Shown: positions 1 to 8,685, counted from the first letter of the stretch. The stretch is DNA of 64,000 nucleotides from Microbacterium sp. Root61 (GCF_001427525.1 NZ_LMGU01000001.1:2539760-2603759), one strand, 5' to 3'. Translations and numbers: made by a program. The notes: generated by a model not told the origin, from the sequence alone.

Positions 1-1202
1 TACTTCGCGCCACCGCCCGGGTAGGTGTAGATGCCGTAGTTGCCGGCGAGCAGGTCGTTGACCTCGGATGCCGACACCGTCAGTTCCGTCTGGAACGAGC
101 CGTCCGCCCCGATCACGATGCCGCCGGCAGCAGAGCCGCCGATCGTGGCGAGATCCGCTTCCAGCACGCCCCACTTCTGCGCGATCGACGTACGCGCACT
201 GCTCGGCGCACCGGTCGAGGGCTTCCACTCGTCGAGGAACTTGCCGAACACCACATACGAGCCCGTGAACTTCCCCTGGAGAGGAGGACGCGTGCCCGAG
301 GTCGCCGGCGGGTTCGGAACGAAGCCGGTACCGGTCACCGTGACCGTCTCACCCGCCGCATCCAACCCAGCCGTCTTCGAAACAGTCACCGTCGGGACCC
401 CAGCAGTGGTCGTGGGCGTCGGTGTGGGGCTGGGCGTGGACGCCGCGGTGATCTCGTAGGAGACGGCGGCCGAGGTGGATCCGACGAAGGCAGCCGGATC
501 GGCCGGCGTGAACACCGCCGACAGCGAGACGGTTCCGGCATCCGCCACGCTCGTGGTCACGGTGCTGCCCACGGCAGCCTCGCCGACCTTCGCATCGCCT
601 CGGAAGTAGGAGACGGATCCGGATGCCGCGGGCTCGACGGTCGCGCCGAGCGTGAACGTCTCGCCTGCACGGCTGGAGCCGGCCGGATCCACCATCAGCG
701 TGGTGGTGGTCGCGACGGCCGGCAGCGGCTCCCACGCGAGGGCCGTCGTCGTGTTCTGGCTGGGGTCAGAGAAGCCCTGACCGTGCGCCTTCGAGGTGTA
801 GATCGAGTACTGCCTGCCGTCCGCGAACGCGGGTACCGACATCTGCACGCTGAACGTGCCGTCCGCCCCCATCGGCGCGGTCCGTGCCGCGCCCTCGCCG
901 CCGGACTCGTTGCCGGGAGCGATCCAGACGGTGTCGCCGAGCTGTGACGAGCCGGCGTAGAAGCCGGGCAGCCCCGCGGGACCCACTGCGAGATAGACCC
1001 CCGGGCTCACTCCGGAGAACCCGGAACCCGTCACCGTGACGGTTCCACCCGCGCGCGGGACGGCTCCGGCGGACACCGACGGCCCGTCTGCGGCCTGCGC
1101 GGCCGGGGTGATCGCGGCGCCTGCGAGGACGAGTAGGAAGGCGAGAAGGGCCGCTATGACGGCCTTTCCTCGGTCGAGGGCAAGGTGCGTGGACACAGTC
1201 AT
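1..1202 (-). CDS. Surface heme-associated (HtaA-type) protein, C-terminus beyond window
   Basis: The frame is open from the start at 1202 to base 1, so about 400 residues are visible and the C-terminus is missing. Residues 1-37 are a signal peptide with a long hydrophobic core and a cleavage site near AQA-AD. A beta-rich module follows (about 38-155), then a bacterial Ig-like domain (about 160-250), a Thr/Pro linker (TPSPTPTPTTT, about 254-266) and a second module resembling the first that contains YVVFGKFLDEWKPSTGAPSS. I know that stretch from actinobacterial surface proteins encoded beside HtaA/Hmu heme systems. The gene is divergent from hmuTUV and shares its iron-box region, so surface heme capture or relay is the likely role. 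That role is inference: no heme-binding residue can be named, and any Htaa domain or membrane anchor would lie beyond the edge. Confidence 0.75.
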   Translation of the reverse strand, partial: MTVSTHLALDRGKAVIAALLAFLLVLAGAAITPAAQAADGPSVSAGAVPRAGGTVTVTGSGFSGVSPGVYLAVGPAGLPGFYAGSSQLGDTVWIAPGNESGGEGAARTAPMGADGTFSVQMSVPAFADGRQYSIYTSKAHGQGFSDPSQNTTTALAWEPLPAVATTTTLMVDPAGSSRAGETFTLGATVEPAASGSVSYFRGDAKVGEAAVGSTVTTSVADAGTVSLSAVFTPADPAAFVGSTSAAVSYEITAASTPSPTPTPTTTAGVPTVTVSKTAGLDAAGETVTVTGTGFVPNPPATSGTRPPLQGKFTGSYVVFGKFLDEWKPSTGAPSSARTSIAQKWGVLEADLATIGGSAAGGIVIGADGSFQTELTVSASEVNDLLAGNYGIYTYPGGGAK

Positions 1203-1280
1203 CTCCGGGTGTGCGGCCGGAAGCGCGCGCCGAAGCGCCGGTCCCGTGCAGCGATGCAGTCGAGTGAAGGATGTCGCGAA

Positions 1281-1299
1281 TTTGGTTAGGCTTAGCTAA
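1281..1299. promoter_or_regulatory. DtxR/IdeR-type iron box, surface-protein side
   Basis: TTTGGTTAGGCTTAGCTAA agrees with the DtxR consensus TTAGGTTAGSCTAACCTAA at all but three positions. It lies about 80 bp upstream of the surface-protein start, in the divergent region with hmuT, and predicts repression of that gene by iron-loaded DtxR. Confidence 0.7.
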
Positions 1300-1347
1300 G
1301 TCGCGACGCTCTCGACCGTAGGGCACGTTCACAGCCAACGTCAAGTT

Positions 1348-1366
1348 TTAGGTTAGCCTTGCCTAA
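1348..1366. promoter_or_regulatory. DtxR/IdeR-type iron box over the hmuT -10 and start codon
   Basis: TTAGGTTAGCCTTGCCTAA is a near-consensus DtxR box. Inside it TAGCCT (1354-1359) fits a -10 element exactly six bases before the ATG at 1366, so the transcript is probably leaderless. Bound repressor would cover the -10, the transcription start and the first base of the start codon. Confidence 0.8.
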
Positions 1367-2475
1367 TGCGTCGTGCTTCTGCCCTGCTTCTCATCGCGCT
1401 GCTCGCGCTCACCGGATGCGCCGCACCGACCGCGCAGGCCGACTCGAGCTGCGCGGCTTCCGATGCCCCGCTCGCCTCATTGGCGCTGGCCGAGGACGTG
1501 CGCACGCACGAGGGCGGCGCGACCGCGTGCCTTCCGGACCGGGCCATCACCCCCGTCGACGACGCCACCGCACCGGAGCTGCCGGTGACGGTCACGGATT
1601 CCGAGGACCGCAGCGTCGAGGTCACCGACGTCGACCGCATCCTCGCCATCGACATCTCCGGCACGATCGCCGCCACCGTCGTCGGGCTGGGCCTCGGCGA
1701 GAACCTCGTCGGCCGCGACTCGTCCACCGACTTCCCGGGCACGGCCGACCTGCCCGTCGTCACCAAGGCGGGGCACACCCTCAACGCCGAGGCGATCCTC
1801 GAGCTCGCACCGACCGTGGTGCTGACCGACACCTCCATCGGTCCGAAGGAAGTGCGCCAACAGCTGCGGGATGCCGGCATCCCGATCATCGTCGTCACCG
1901 CCGAACGCCGCCTCGACACCGCCGATGACCTCGTGCACGAGATCGCCGCGGCGCTCGGCGTGCCGAGCCGCGGCGCCGCCCTGGCGGAACGACTCGACGC
2001 CGAGCTGGCCGCCGCCACCGCAGAGGTCGACGCGATCGCACCCGCCGCCGAGACGGATCGACCGCGGATGCTGTTCCTCTACGTGCGGGGCAGCGCCAAC
2101 ATCTACTACATCTTCGGCAAGGACTCGGGAGCCGATTCGTTGATCGAGGCGGTCGACGGGGTCGACGTCGCCGGCGAGATCGGCTGGGTGGGCATGAAGC
2201 CGATGACCGCCGAGGCGCTCGTGTCCGCGGCCCCCGACATCCTCGTGATGATGACCGATGGACTCGCCTCGGTGAACGGGATCGACGGACTGCTGGAGCG
2301 CATCCCGGCGCTGCAGCAGACCCCTGCCGGTCAGCACCGGCGCGTGGTCGACATGGCGGATGCCGACATCCTGAGCTTCGGCCCCCGCACCGCCGAGATC
2401 GTCCGCGCGCTCGCCCGGGCCGTGTACGCCCCCGCAGACTCCCCCGCCGCTCCTGCCCCCACGACAGCACCGTGA
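1366..2475 (+). CDS. hmuT: Heme/iron ABC transporter substrate-binding lipoprotein
   Basis: This 369-residue lipoprotein should catch heme (or a ferric siderophore) outside the membrane and hand it to HmuUV. A lipoprotein signal peptide ends in the lipobox LTGC with Cys18. The body from about residue 75 has the periplasmic-binding fold of the BtuF/HmuT family, with ILAIDISGTIAATVVGLGLG near its start and the typical TDTSIGPKEVRQQLRDAGIP segment in mid-protein. The ATG at 1366 is chosen because the lipobox then falls at the usual place and a -10 sits six bases upstream. The stop overlaps the hmuU start (GTGA). The divergent HtaA-like gene favours heme as substrate over a siderophore, which the sequence alone cannot exclude. 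Confidence 0.85.
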   Translation: MRRASALLLIALLALTGCAAPTAQADSSCAASDAPLASLALAEDVRTHEGGATACLPDRAITPVDDATAPELPVTVTDSEDRSVEVTDVDRILAIDISGTIAATVVGLGLGENLVGRDSSTDFPGTADLPVVTKAGHTLNAEAILELAPTVVLTDTSIGPKEVRQQLRDAGIPIIVVTAERRLDTADDLVHEIAAALGVPSRGAALAERLDAELAAATAEVDAIAPAAETDRPRMLFLYVRGSANIYYIFGKDSGADSLIEAVDGVDVAGEIGWVGMKPMTAEALVSAAPDILVMMTDGLASVNGIDGLLERIPALQQTPAGQHRRVVDMADADILSFGPRTAEIVRALARAVYAPADSPAAPAPTTAP

Positions 2476-3545
2476 CCTCGGAAGTCGTCGTCCCCACCCC
2501 GAGTCGCCACCGACGCGGGCGGTTCATCATCGTCACGATCGTGCTCGCGGTCGCCCTCGTCGCCACCGTCGTCGTCTCGCTCGGGCTCGGGCAGTACGCG
2601 CTCTCCCCGTCGGAGGTCGTCGGAGTGCTGCTGGGCGCCGTCGGCATCGACAGCCCCTGGGCGGTCGCGGATCCGACGGCCGCGGGGGTCGTGCTCGGCA
2701 TCCGACTCCCCCGCATCGTGCTGGGCCTGCTCGTCGGTGCCGCCCTGTCTGTCTCGGGCGTGCTGATGCAGGCGATCTTCGGCAACCCGCTGGCCGATGC
2801 CGCCGTGGTAGGCGTCTCCTCCGGCGCCGCCCTCGGTGCGGCCGCCAGCCTCACCTTCAGCCTGACCGTCTTCGGCCTCTGGACGACCCCGGCCTTCGCG
2901 TTCGTCGGCGGTCTGGTCGCGGTGCTGTCGGTCTACTTCATCAGCCGCACCGGCGGGCGCACCGAGGTCGTGACCCTCCTGCTCACCGGCATCGCCATCA
3001 ACGCGATCGCGGGGGCCGGGCTGGCGTTCCTCACCTTCCTCGGCACCAGCGCCACCCGCGAGCAGATCGTGTTCTGGCAGCTCGGCAGCCTCAACGGCGC
3101 CCTGTGGCAGAACATCGCGCTGGTCGCGCCGCTCGTGCTCGTCGGGCTCGTCGTGGCGATCCTCGTCGCCCGGCAACTCGATCTGTTCGCACTCGGCGAG
3201 CGCACCGCGCGGCACCTCGGCGTACGGGTCGAGCCGCTGCGCATCGGCGTGATTGTGACGGTCGCCCTGCTGGTGTGCGCTGCCGTCGCGTTCGCCGGCA
3301 TCATCGGGTTCGTCGGACTCGTCGTGCCGCACCTCATGCGCATGGCGATCGGGCCGGCGCACCGGCCGCTCATCATCACGAGCGCGCTGGGTGGCGCGCT
3401 CCTGCTGGCCGGGGCCGATCTCGTCGCCCGCACGGCCGTGCCGCTCGCCGACCTGCCGATCGGCATGATCACAGCCCTCATCGGCGGGCCGTTCTTCCTC
3501 TGGCTGCTGCTGCGCACGCGCAAGCAGGCGGGAGGCTGGGGATGA
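2472..3545 (+). CDS. hmuU: Heme/iron ABC transporter permease (FecCD family)
   Basis: This 357-residue integral membrane protein forms the translocation channel with HmuV. It has about nine or ten hydrophobic segments and the family landmarks LMQAIFGNPLADAAVVGVSS (about residues 97-116) and FAGIIGFVGLVVPHLMRM near the C-terminal third. These are the hallmark regions of FecCD/BtuC permeases that contact the ATPase and the binding protein. The GTG start at 2472 overlaps the hmuT stop by four bases, and the TGA overlaps the hmuV ATG, so the three genes are translationally coupled. Length is normal for the family. Confidence 0.92.
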   Translation: MTSEVVVPTPSRHRRGRFIIVTIVLAVALVATVVVSLGLGQYALSPSEVVGVLLGAVGIDSPWAVADPTAAGVVLGIRLPRIVLGLLVGAALSVSGVLMQAIFGNPLADAAVVGVSSGAALGAAASLTFSLTVFGLWTTPAFAFVGGLVAVLSVYFISRTGGRTEVVTLLLTGIAINAIAGAGLAFLTFLGTSATREQIVFWQLGSLNGALWQNIALVAPLVLVGLVVAILVARQLDLFALGERTARHLGVRVEPLRIGVIVTVALLVCAAVAFAGIIGFVGLVVPHLMRMAIGPAHRPLIITSALGGALLLAGADLVARTAVPLADLPIGMITALIGGPFFLWLLLRTRKQAGGWG

Positions 3546-4312
3546 ACGTCCGACTCGACGCCAGGACGGTCACCGTCACCGTGGGAGAGACCACGATCCT
3601 GCGGGATGCCTCGATCACCGTGGCCGCCGGGGAGGTCCACGCCCTGGTCGGACCGAACGGCGCGGGCAAGTCGACGATGTTCGGCGTGCTCGCCGGGGAT
3701 GTCGCCCCCTCGTCAGGGCAGGTCGAGCTCGATGGCCGAGACCTGCGGGGCTTCCCGTCGCGCGACCTGGCGCGCCTGCGTGCCGTGCTGCTGCAGCACA
3801 ACGCGGTGAGCTTCCCGTTCTCCGTCGAGGACGTCGTGCGGATGGGACGAGCACCGTGGGCGCGGACGCCCGCCGTGGACGACGACGACAGGATCGTGGC
3901 GGCGGCGATGCAGGCGACGGATGTCGCGCCCCTGGCCGGCCGCGGCATCCCCTCGCTCTCCGGCGGCGAGCGCGCCCGCGTCGCCCTGGCCCGCGTGCTC
4001 GCGCAGAGCACGGATGTGATGCTGCTGGACGAACCCACCGCCGCGCTCGACCTGCGCCATCAGGAGGACGTGCTGCGCATCGTCCAGCGCCGGGCGCGGG
4101 AAGGAGCCGCGGTGGCGATCGTGCTGCACGACCTCGGCGCCGCTCTGGCCTACGCCGATCGGGTGACACTGCTGTCGCAGGGCCGGGTCGCGGCGTCAGG
4201 GCCGCCGGCCGAGGTGCTGACCGCCGAGCGGATCGAGGAGGTCTACGGCCAGGCCGTGGACGTGTTCCCGCATCCGATCACAGGTGCGCCGGTCATCGTG
4301 CCGCGGCGGTAG
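3542..4312 (+). CDS. hmuV: Heme/iron ABC transporter ATP-binding protein
   Basis: This 256-residue ATPase powers HmuTU. Walker A is GPNGAGKST at about residue 37, the signature LSGGERARVALARV begins near 138, and Walker B is VMLLDEPTAALD followed by the H-loop histidine in VLHDLG. The ATG at 3542 overlaps the hmuU stop (ATGA), and the reading frame upstream of it is only a shadow over hmuU. The C-terminal stretch EEVYGQAVDVFPHPITGAPV is typical of heme-type (HmuV) ATPases. This is the last gene of the operon; no strong terminator follows in the 63 bp before the convergent gene. Confidence 0.92.
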   Translation: MNVRLDARTVTVTVGETTILRDASITVAAGEVHALVGPNGAGKSTMFGVLAGDVAPSSGQVELDGRDLRGFPSRDLARLRAVLLQHNAVSFPFSVEDVVRMGRAPWARTPAVDDDDRIVAAAMQATDVAPLAGRGIPSLSGGERARVALARVLAQSTDVMLLDEPTAALDLRHQEDVLRIVQRRAREGAAVAIVLHDLGAALAYADRVTLLSQGRVAASGPPAEVLTAERIEEVYGQAVDVFPHPITGAPVIVPRR

Positions 4313-4375
4313 GTCCCGCGCGGGGCGGGGTGGGGTGGCTTCGCTATGCCGAGAAACACGCGATGGTGGGCGAGG

Positions 4376-4744
4376 TCAGGGGCGCAGCGGGAGCAGTTCG
4401 GTGAGGTCGGCACGGGTGCCGGAGGCGAGGATGCGACCGGAGGCCGCGGCATCCGTCCACTGCTCGGCGCCGGTTGCGAGCGCGATCCAGGTCGCCGGAT
4501 CGGTCTCGACGACGTTCGGCGGGGTGCCGCGCGTGTGGCGCGGCCCCTCGAGCACCTGCACCGCCCCGAACGGAGGCACGCGAACCTCGACCGTGTGCCC
4601 CGGAGCCTTTTCGGCGAGCAGCTGCAGGAGGTAGCGCACCGCGGTCGCGAGGTCGGTGCGGGCAGGAGCGACGGATGCCGCATCCGCTGCCCGCACGGCA
4701 GCCAGGGCGGTGCGTCCTTCGTCGGTCAGGATCTTCCGTGCCAC
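4376..4744 (-). CDS. Small sterol-carrier-like (SCP) family protein
   Basis: This 122-residue soluble protein starts VARKILTDEGRTALAAVRAA and resembles the short bacterial SCP-like proteins that Microbacteriaceae often encode next to purD. The middle PGHTVEVRVPPFGAVQVLEG and the acidic DPATWIALATG segment match the usual lipid-carrier beta-sheet and helix pattern, but the ligand is unknown. The GTG at 4744 is chosen because TACCGT lies six bases upstream, as at other leaderless genes here; a longer upstream reading would run through the intergenic repeat. It converges on hmuV and is divergent from purD. No catalytic motif is visible. Confidence 0.72.
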   Translation of the reverse strand: MARKILTDEGRTALAAVRAADAASVAPARTDLATAVRYLLQLLAEKAPGHTVEVRVPPFGAVQVLEGPRHTRGTPPNVVETDPATWIALATGAEQWTDAAASGRILASGTRADLTELLPLRP

Positions 4745-4750
4745 GCCCTC

Positions 4751-4756
4751 ACGGTA
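4751..4756 (-). promoter_or_regulatory. -10 box of SCP-like gene (leaderless)
   Basis: On the minus strand TACCGT is followed by six bases and then the GTG at 4744, so transcription probably starts at the start codon. Confidence 0.5.
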
Positions 4757-4773
4757 CCGCGGGCCGGCCCCTC

Positions 4774-4821
4774 TTTCCCTCGAGACTGCAGTCGAGCTTT
4801 CCCTCGAGACTGCAGTCGAGC
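4774..4821. repeat. Perfect tandem duplication of a 24-bp unit
   Basis: Bases 4774-4797 and 4798-4821 are identical. The unit contains CGAGACTGCAGTCGAG, the left arm of the 67-bp palindromic element that follows, so the left arm has been duplicated. It lies between the divergent SCP-like gene and purD. Confidence 0.9.
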
Positions 4822-4871
4822 CTCCAGACTGCGGGCTTTTCCCACCGTCTCGAGGCTCCGTTGCAGTCTCG
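4805..4871. repeat. 67-bp palindromic intergenic element, family B copy 1
   Basis: It begins CGAGACTGCA and ends with the inverse TGCAGTCTCG, with a smaller central hairpin (GGG..CCC). The same termini and exactly the same length recur at 22028-22094 and 40222-40288. Reverse-complemented, this copy aligns with copy 3 as written. It lies between divergent promoters, so it is not simply a terminator. Confidence 0.85.
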
Positions 4872-4963
4872 GTGACGGAGAGGTGACGGAGACGCGGCGG
4901 TGCCGGCATCAGGCGCTGGGGTCGGGCGGGCGGAGACCGGGGGCGCGGCGACACCGCCGCCGA

Positions 4964-4969
4964 TAGGCT
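4964..4969 (+). promoter_or_regulatory. -10 box of purD (leaderless)
   Basis: TAGGCT is followed by six bases and then the GTG at 4976. The GGAGGG in those six bases would lie at the very 5' end of the transcript, too close to serve as a normal ribosome binding site. Confidence 0.6.
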
Positions 4970-4975
4970 GGAGGG

Positions 4976-6244
4976 GTGCGAATCCTTGTCCTCGGCTCCG
5001 GCGCGCGCGAGCACGCCATCATCCTCGCGCTGAAGGCGGAGGAGGCCGGACACGAGCTGTTCGCCGCCCCCGGCAACGCCGGAATCGCGCACGACGCGAC
5101 CCTCGTGACGCTCGACGGCACCGATCCCGCCGCCGTCACCGAGTACGCGAACGACGAGAACATCGACCTCGTCGTGATCGGCCCCGAGGCGCCGCTCGTC
5201 GCCGGCGTCGCCGACGCCCTGCGCGAGCGCGGCATTCCGGTGTTCGGCCCCGGCAAGGCCGCCGCGCAGCTCGAGGGGTCGAAGGCGTTCGCGAAGCGGA
5301 TCATGGAGTCCGCCGGGGTCCCGACCGGGCGCGCGGTGCGCGCCCACACCCGCGCCGAGGTCGAGTCCGCGCTCGACGAGCTCGGCAGTCCGCACGTGGT
5401 CAAGGCCGACGGCCTGGCCGCCGGCAAGGGCGTCATCGTCACGGCCGACCGCGCCGAGGCTCTCGCCCACGCGGACACCTATCTCCCGTCCGGGCCGGTG
5501 CTCATCGAGGAGTTCCTCGCCGGGCCCGAAGTCTCGCTGTTCTTCCTCAGCGACGGCGACCACGTGCTGCCCCTGAGCCCGGCACAGGATTACAAGCGCC
5601 TGCGCGACGGCGACGAAGGCCCCAACACCGGCGGCATGGGCGCGTACTCGCCGCTCCCCTGGCTGACCGAGCGCTTCGGCGGCGAGGCCGACTTCGTGCA
5701 GCTCGTGACCCGCGAGGTCGCCGAGCCCGTCATCCGCCAACTCGACTCCGAGGGCACGCCCTTCATCGGCCTCCTCTACGCCGGCCTCATCATCACCGAG
5801 GCCGGCATCAAGGTCATCGAATTCAACGCCCGCTTCGGCGACCCCGAGACGCAGGCCGTGCTGCCCCGGCTGCTCGACCCGCTGTCCGGACTGCTGCTCG
5901 CCGCGGCATCCGGCAACCTCGAGGACCACCCGCTGCCCGCCTTCGCCGAGGCCGTCGCCGTGACGGTCGTCGTCGCGAGCGAGGGCTACCCCGAGGCGCC
6001 GATCATCGGCCGCGAGATCACCGGACTGGATGCGGCGGCCGCCGTCGACGGCGTGCACCTGGCCCACGCCGCCACCGCGGAGCGCGACGGTGCGCTGGTC
6101 GCGACCGGGGGCCGCGTGCTCAACGTCGTCGCGCTCGGCACGACGTTCGCCGAGGCGAGCGCCCGCGCCTACCGCGCCGTCGCCGAGGTCTCCCTCGACG
6201 GCGCCCAGTACCGCACCGACATCGCCGCCCGCGTCCGGGAGTAG
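4976..6244 (+). CDS. purD: Phosphoribosylamine-glycine ligase
   Basis: PurD joins phosphoribosylamine and glycine with ATP to make GAR, the second step of de novo purine synthesis in the cytosol. The 422 residues fit the family. Visible are the N-terminal [15 protein letters not shown], the ATP-grasp region ([13 protein letters not shown]), [10 protein letters not shown] and the metal-binding [18 protein letters not shown]. The start is the GTG at 4976, because the [11 protein letters not shown] motif follows directly and a -10 lies six bases upstream. Other purine genes follow in the window (purC, purS, purQ, purL, purA), all in separate transcription units. Confidence 0.97.
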   Translation: MRILVLGSGAREHAIILALKAEEAGHELFAAPGNAGIAHDATLVTLDGTDPAAVTEYANDENIDLVVIGPEAPLVAGVADALRERGIPVFGPGKAAAQLEGSKAFAKRIMESAGVPTGRAVRAHTRAEVESALDELGSPHVVKADGLAAGKGVIVTADRAEALAHADTYLPSGPVLIEEFLAGPEVSLFFLSDGDHVLPLSPAQDYKRLRDGDEGPNTGGMGAYSPLPWLTERFGGEADFVQLVTREVAEPVIRQLDSEGTPFIGLLYAGLIITEAGIKVIEFNARFGDPETQAVLPRLLDPLSGLLLAAASGNLEDHPLPAFAEAVAVTVVVASEGYPEAPIIGREITGLDAAAAVDGVHLAHAATAERDGALVATGGRVLNVVALGTTFAEASARAYRAVAEVSLDGAQYRTDIAARVRE

Positions 6245-6387
6245 ACGCTCACCGGTCGGGTCAGGAGACGGTTCGTCCCAACCGGTCGCTCAGTGAACGC
6301 GGTTCGGCGGCGTGAGCCGGAGAGCAGAAGGTTCACCCTGAGCATGTGACGTACTCGAGGTCGGCGGAGCCCCGAGCACCGCGCAGC

Positions 6388-6393
6388 TAAGGT
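6388..6393 (+). promoter_or_regulatory. -10 box of lhgO-like gene (leaderless)
   Basis: TAAGGT lies seven bases before the ATG at 6401. The intervening CGGAGGC could help initiation only if transcription starts further upstream. Confidence 0.5.
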
Positions 6394-6400
6394 CGGAGGC

Positions 6401-7603
6401 ATGACCGAGCGCATCGGCATCATCGGCGGCGGCATCGTCGGCATCGCACTCGCCCGTGCACTCGGCGCGCGCCGCGCGGAGGTGACGGTGCTGGAGAAGG
6501 AGACCCGACTCTCCCAGCATCAGACCGGCCACAACTCGGGCGTCGTGCACGCGGGCCTCTATTACAAGCCCGGATCACTGAAGGCCACGCTGTGCGCGGC
6601 GGGCCGCGTCTCCATCCGCGAGTTCTGCGAGGAGAAGGGCCTGCCCCACCGCGAGGTCGGCAAGCTCGTGGTCGCGGTCGACGAGTCCGAGCTCGGTGCC
6701 CTCGCCGAGATCGAACGGCGGTCGATCGAGAACGCCGTGCCGGATCTCGCCCGCATCGACGACGTGGCCGCGCTTCGCGAGATCGAACCGCACGTCGCGG
6801 GTGTCGCCGCCGTGCACTCGCCGCACACCGCGGTGGTGGACTACGCCTCCATCACCGAGGCGATGGCACAGGACGTGCGGGCCGCCGGTGGTCGGGTCCT
6901 GCTGGGCCACGAAGTCACCGGGATCCGGCTCGAGAACGGCACGGTGCGGGTGACCACGCCCGTGTCGGAGGACGTGTTCGACCGCGTCATCGTGTGCGCC
7001 GGGCTGCAGTCCGATGCGGTAGCCCGCCTGATCGGGGCCGACCCGTCGCCGAAGATCCTCCCGTTCCGCGGCGAGTACTGGGAGCTCGCCCCGGAGCGCA
7101 CCGACCTGGTGCGCGGCATGATCTATCCGGTCCCCGACCCGCGCTTCCCCTTCCTCGGCGTGCACTTCACGCGCGGGGTCTACGACAACGTGCATGTCGG
7201 CCCCAACGCGGTCCCCGCACTCGCGCGCGAAGGCTACAAATGGCTCACGATCTCGGTCAAGGACACCTGGGAATCGCTCCGCTGGCCCGGCGCATGGCCG
7301 CTCGCCAAGGAGCACTGGCGCATGGGCGTCGATGAGATCTCCGGCTCTCTGATCAAGCCGCTGTACTTCCAGAAGGCGCGACGGTTCGTGCCGGAGCTGA
7401 AGATGTCGGATCTCGCGCACAAGACCGGCGCCGGCGTCCGCGCCCAGGCTTGGGGCAGCAGCGGCGAGCTGCTGGACGATTTCGCCGTCGATCAGGTCGG
7501 CCCCGTCACCCTGCTGCGCAACGCCCCCTCGCCTGCGGCGACCTCATCGATCGCGATCGCCGACTTCGTCATCGAGCACTACCTGACGCCCAGCCCGCGC
7601 TGA
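6401..7603 (+). CDS. lhgO: L-2-hydroxyglutarate oxidase family FAD enzyme
   Basis: This 400-residue flavoprotein of the DAO superfamily most likely oxidises L-2-hydroxyglutarate to 2-oxoglutarate at the membrane, as LhgO (YgaF) does. The FAD dinucleotide motif GGGIVGIALARALGA begins near residue 8. The family stretch HNSGVVHAGLYYKPGSLKA, with its conserved HAGLYY, follows near 47-65, and FRGEYWEL and GVRAQAW are present in the second half. The ATG at 6401 is fixed by the Rossmann motif and the -10 box. It stands alone between purD and the siderophore-interacting protein gene. Family membership is clear, while substrate is inferred from similarity. Confidence 0.88.
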   Translation: MTERIGIIGGGIVGIALARALGARRAEVTVLEKETRLSQHQTGHNSGVVHAGLYYKPGSLKATLCAAGRVSIREFCEEKGLPHREVGKLVVAVDESELGALAEIERRSIENAVPDLARIDDVAALREIEPHVAGVAAVHSPHTAVVDYASITEAMAQDVRAAGGRVLLGHEVTGIRLENGTVRVTTPVSEDVFDRVIVCAGLQSDAVARLIGADPSPKILPFRGEYWELAPERTDLVRGMIYPVPDPRFPFLGVHFTRGVYDNVHVGPNAVPALAREGYKWLTISVKDTWESLRWPGAWPLAKEHWRMGVDEISGSLIKPLYFQKARRFVPELKMSDLAHKTGAGVRAQAWGSSGELLDDFAVDQVGPVTLLRNAPSPAATSSIAIADFVIEHYLTPSPR

Positions 7604-7639
7604 TCCGGGCATTGCGGTGCCGAGGAGGCCAGCCTGGAC

Positions 7640-7670
7640 CGCGTCGCTCGCGCTCACCGAGCGGGACGCG
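7640..7670 (+). terminator. Candidate terminator after lhgO
   Basis: CGCGTC pairs with GACGCG, and inside that stem CGCTC pairs with GAGCG around an ACC loop, with an asymmetric bulge between. No U-tract follows, so this is a weak candidate. Confidence 0.35.
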
Positions 7671-7743
7671 ACGACCTCGCCTAGCCACAGCGTGGTTGGC
7701 TGGACAGGGGCGCTCCGTGTCGGCGTCCGCGAGGAGGAACACC

Positions 7744-8637
7744 ATGACGGATGCCGCCACCACTCCCGTGAGCGCCGGTCGAGCCGGTCGGCCCCCCGCC
7801 GACACCACATCGCCGTTCTTCCGTGCCGGCGGGCGCAACCGGTTCACGGCGCGCCCCGCATCGGTCGTCGCCGTCAGCACACCGGCGCCGGACTTCGTGC
7901 GCGTGACCCTCACCGGACCGGACTTCGCCGACTTCGTCTCGGGCGGACCGAGCGACCACATCCGCCTCTTCCTGCCCGACCCCGCGACCGGTGAGCTCGT
8001 CGCACCGGCGCCGGTCGGACCCGACGAGGACGGCATCATCCGGCCCGAGGGGCAGACCTTCTCGCGCGACTTCACCCCGCTCGCGATCCACACACTGCCG
8101 GACGGCGCCGTCGCGGTCGACGTCGACTTCTTCCTGCACGCCGATGCCGGACCGGCCTCGGGCTGGGCAGCGCGCGCATCCGTCGGCGACAGCATCGTCG
8201 TGGTCGGTCCCCGCGGCTCCAAGGCCGCGCCGCAAGGCGTCAGCCGCGCCGTCCTGATCTGCGACGAGACTTCGCTGCCGTCGGTCGCGCGCTGGGTGCG
8301 CGAGCTCCCGCCGACCGCCCGGATCGACATCATCGCGGCCCTGCCCGGCTCGGGCGACTGGGTCGCGGACTACCTCGGCGTGGCCGGGTCAGAGCGCGTG
8401 GCCGTGCACGTCGTCGCTCCCGAGGCCACCGAGGCCGCGCTCGACGCGCTGGATCCGATCGACGCGGGCACGTACGTGTGGGCGGCGGGCGAGGCATCCG
8501 CTCTCGTTCCGCTGCGTCGCCACCTGCGCCGCACGCTCGGGCTGCCGTCGGAGCAGGCGTCCGTCAGCGGCTACTGGCGCAGCGGCGTCGTCGGCTTCGA
8601 CCACCACTCCCCGGTCGACCCCTCCGACCCGGACTGA
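7744..8637 (+). CDS. Siderophore-interacting FAD-binding protein
   Basis: The 297 residues match the SIP/ViuB family, cytoplasmic flavoproteins that reduce ferric siderophores with NAD(P)H to free the iron. The FAD-binding barrel covers about residues 30-155 (RPASVVAVSTPAPDFVRVTL, then FTPLAIH near 108) and the NAD(P)H-binding half follows (VLICDETSLPSVARWVRELP; AAGEASALVPLRRHLR). The C-terminal YWRSGVVGFDHH is a family signature. The ATG at 7744 has GAGGAGGA 7-14 bases upstream; reading further upstream passes through the end of lhgO. It is a second iron gene near hmuTUV, but I found no convincing DtxR box in front of it. Confidence 0.88.
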   Translation: MTDAATTPVSAGRAGRPPADTTSPFFRAGGRNRFTARPASVVAVSTPAPDFVRVTLTGPDFADFVSGGPSDHIRLFLPDPATGELVAPAPVGPDEDGIIRPEGQTFSRDFTPLAIHTLPDGAVAVDVDFFLHADAGPASGWAARASVGDSIVVVGPRGSKAAPQGVSRAVLICDETSLPSVARWVRELPPTARIDIIAALPGSGDWVADYLGVAGSERVAVHVVAPEATEAALDALDPIDAGTYVWAAGEASALVPLRRHLRRTLGLPSEQASVSGYWRSGVVGFDHHSPVDPSDPD

Positions 8638-8685
8638 CCTGCGCGGCGTTCGACTCACTGCGGAGTACGCACGGTCGAACCCACC

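Noticed and set aside
7671..7705. DtxR box before the siderophore-interacting protein gene
   Set aside because: GGCTAGGCGAGG on the minus strand resembles half a box, but too many positions disagree with the consensus.
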